DNA from: Candidatus Dojkabacteria bacterium UBA3081
GTDB taxonomy: Bacteria; Patescibacteriota; Dojkabacteria; SC72
Assembly (NCBI GenBank): GCA_002366615.1
Contig: DFBL01000018.1
Coordinates: 5,462-12,858 of the forward strand
Direction: 5' to 3'
DNA: 7,397 nucleotides
Shown: positions 6,507 to 7,397 of the stretch, piece by piece
Numbering within the stretch: position 1 is the stretch's first letter
Layout of the letters: each line of letters begins with the position of its first letter
The notes under the pieces: generated by a model
What the model was told of the DNA's origin: nothing
Database searches by the model: none
Seen by the model: only the letters and a program-made list of their open reading frames with translations
Position numbers and translations under genes: made by a program

Positions 6507-7199
6507 TCACAGAAACTCCATATAATCAGAAATTACAAAGTCTGCTAACTGATATACAAAGTCATCATTCCATCCCCTATTTAGTATCCCAATAGTGAAT
6601 AATCCTGCGCCTTTTGCAGATTGTAAACCATAGAAAGAGTCTTCAAATACAATACACTGAGTACTATTTACTCCAGCATATTCCATCGCTTGTTGGTATG
6701 CCTCTGGTGCTGGTTTACCTCTCACTACATCAAACCTGTCAAATATCTTTTCAAAATTATCATATATTCTAAAATGTGTAAGTATCCTTTTGACATGCTC
6801 CTCTCTAGATGATGTAACAATTATTCTTCTTTTTTGCCCGTCATAATGTTTAAGAAACCTTTCAATTCCAGGAATTAGATATATCTCTTCATCTAACTGC
6901 TCTTCAATCAATCTCTTTTTATGTACATAGTATTGATGAATTATCTCCTTAGTAGAAAAATCTTTAAAACCTCTTTCATTTAGATATTGAATAAGGCCAC
7001 CCTTAGCACCCTTCCCAGATACATATTTCATAAAATCTTCTCTCGTAAATTCCAAATTAAACATGTCCTTTAGTACTATTGCAAAACCATCTACATTCAA
7101 TTTATCTAGGTTAACCAATGTCCCATCAAAGTCAAAAAGAAAGACTCTTGCATTCTCAATCTTTTTCTTCACCTCCTCCATTTTGCATTTCGTGTTCAT
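6507..7199 (-). CDS. HAD-superfamily hydrolase, beta-phosphoglucomutase-like (subfamily IA)
   Basis: A cytoplasmic haloacid-dehalogenase-fold phosphatase or phosphomutase acting on a small phosphorylated metabolite. All four HAD motifs are seen: motif I DFDGT (residues 23-27, nucleophile D23, acid/base D25), motif II Thr/Ser in VTSS (128-131), motif III lysine in GKPAPE (161-166), and motif IV EDS (186-188). A helical cap of about 80 residues between motifs I and II gives subfamily IA, and the GKPAPE/EDS wording is typical of the beta-phosphoglucomutase and phosphoglycolate phosphatase group. Substrate cannot be read from sequence. I chose the ATG at 7197-7199 (230 aa) because a GATAAT element at 7209-7214 would start RNA about 3 nt before it. 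The in-frame GTG at 7221-7223 (238 aa) remains possible with the -10 at 7243-7248, as does the ATG at 7179-7181. Stop is TGA, which argues for the standard code. Confidence 0.87.
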   Translation of the reverse strand: MNTKCKMEEVKKKIENARVFLFDFDGTLVNLDKLNVDGFAIVLKDMFNLEFTREDFMKYVSGKGAKGGLIQYLNERGFKDFSTKEIIHQYYVHKKRLIEEQLDEEIYLIPGIERFLKHYDGQKRRIIVTSSREEHVKRILTHFRIYDNFEKIFDRFDVVRGKPAPEAYQQAMEYAGVNSTQCIVFEDSFYGLQSAKGAGLFTIGILNRGWNDDFVYQLADFVISDYMEFL

Positions 7200-7206
7200 C
7201 TTTAAG

Positions 7207-7251
7207 ATATTATCATAATTCACCTTTACTGTATTTTCCCATATAATATCA
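7207..7251 (-). promoter_or_regulatory. Candidate promoters of the HAD gene
   Basis: Two minus-strand elements are visible. TGATATTAT (7243-7251) is an extended -10 one base from consensus and would start RNA near 7236, upstream of the GTG at 7223. GATAAT (7209-7214; alternatively TGA-TAATAT) would start RNA near 7202-7200, just before the ATG at 7199. Neither has a clear -35. Which is used decides the protein's start. Confidence 0.45.
7219..7247 (+). promoter_or_regulatory. Promoter of the secreted-protein gene (near-leaderless)
   Basis: TTCACC (7219-7224, four of six matches to TTGACA) lies 17 bp from a perfect TATAAT (7242-7247). The expected start is 7254, two bases before the ATG at 7256. 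It overlaps the minus-strand TGATATTAT at 7243-7251. Confidence 0.65.
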
Positions 7252-7255
7252 AAAT

Positions 7256-7397
7256 ATGAAAACCTTTTTTGGTAAAATAGCGTTTGTTTTTTTTACCCTT
7301 CTACTTACAATACTGGTATTCTTTGTAATCCCTTCTATCAATATATACGCGACCAATATCCTAACCAATCCAAGCTTTACTGGGGGTACAACAGGAT
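7256..7397 (+). CDS. N-terminus of a secreted or surface protein (3' end outside window)
   Basis: The frame starts at ATG 7256-7258 and stays open to the window edge, giving 47 visible residues. It begins MKTFFGKIAF, followed by an uninterrupted hydrophobic core (about residues 8-27, FVFFTLLLTILVFFVIP). This is a classic Sec signal peptide or N-terminal anchor, with a possible signal peptidase cleavage after IYA near residue 32. The mature part begins TNILTNPSFTGGTTG. The NILTNPSF type of phrase often opens carbohydrate-binding or jelly-roll modules of large exported proteins, but too little is visible to assign one. A TTCACC-17-TATAAT promoter (7219-7247) predicts transcription starting about 2 nt before the ATG. 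There is no Shine-Dalgarno sequence. It diverges from the HAD gene. A T8 run lies in the signal peptide codons. Confidence 0.75.
   Translation, partial: MKTFFGKIAFVFFTLLLTILVFFVIPSINIYATNILTNPSFTGGTTG

Noticed and set aside
1..7397. Alternative genetic code (UGA as Gly or Trp)
   Set aside because: The HAD gene ends naturally at TGA, Trp is always TGG, and no coding frame needs an internal TGA.
1..7397. CRISPR array, insertion sequence, tRNA/rRNA, toxin-antitoxin pair or phage cassette
   Set aside because: No regularly spaced repeats, terminal inverted repeats with transposase, cloverleaf, or typical small-pair architecture was seen.

Overview
The window comes from an AT-rich bacterium with a compact genome: genes are packed with short gaps, and AGA dominates arginine codons. 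All three stop codons are used as stops (TAA, TAG and, for the HAD gene, TGA), so the standard bacterial code applies and the UGA-recoded lineages are unlikely. Almost no gene has a Shine-Dalgarno sequence. Several have an extended -10 or full sigma70-type promoter ending 0-3 nt before a plausible ATG, which implies leaderless or near-leaderless mRNAs. Together with divergent housekeeping proteins and unrecognised small genes, this suggests a Candidate Phyla Radiation (Patescibacteria) genome. That lineage call is inference, not proof.

Layout. 1-2637 (+) is the 3' part of a RecJ-like DHH/DHHA1 exonuclease. The DHH triad is at the very left edge, and about 300 extra residues sit inside the core. 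From 5067 down to 2667, four minus-strand genes follow one another: a compact N-6/N2-type SAM-dependent RNA methyltransferase, then three hypothetical proteins of 162, 180 and 128 aa. At least the two middle ones have their own extended -10 promoters. The interval 5068-5276 is a divergent promoter region; its plus-strand side has an extended -10 and a hairpin ahead of a DEAD-box RNA helicase (5277-6497, +). The helicase converges on a HAD-superfamily phosphatase or phosphomutase (6507-7199, -). The HAD gene diverges, over 56 bp with overlapping promoters, from the start of a secreted or surface protein (7256 to the window edge, +).

Functionally the window is mostly nucleic-acid metabolism (DNA repair exonuclease, RNA methyltransferase, RNA helicase) plus one small-molecule phosphatase and an exported protein. 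There is no CRISPR array, insertion sequence, tRNA, rRNA or recognisable defence or phage cassette. The most unusual features are the inserted domain in RecJ, the leaderless promoter architecture, the unexplained 5' end of the 128-aa gene, and the three unassigned proteins.
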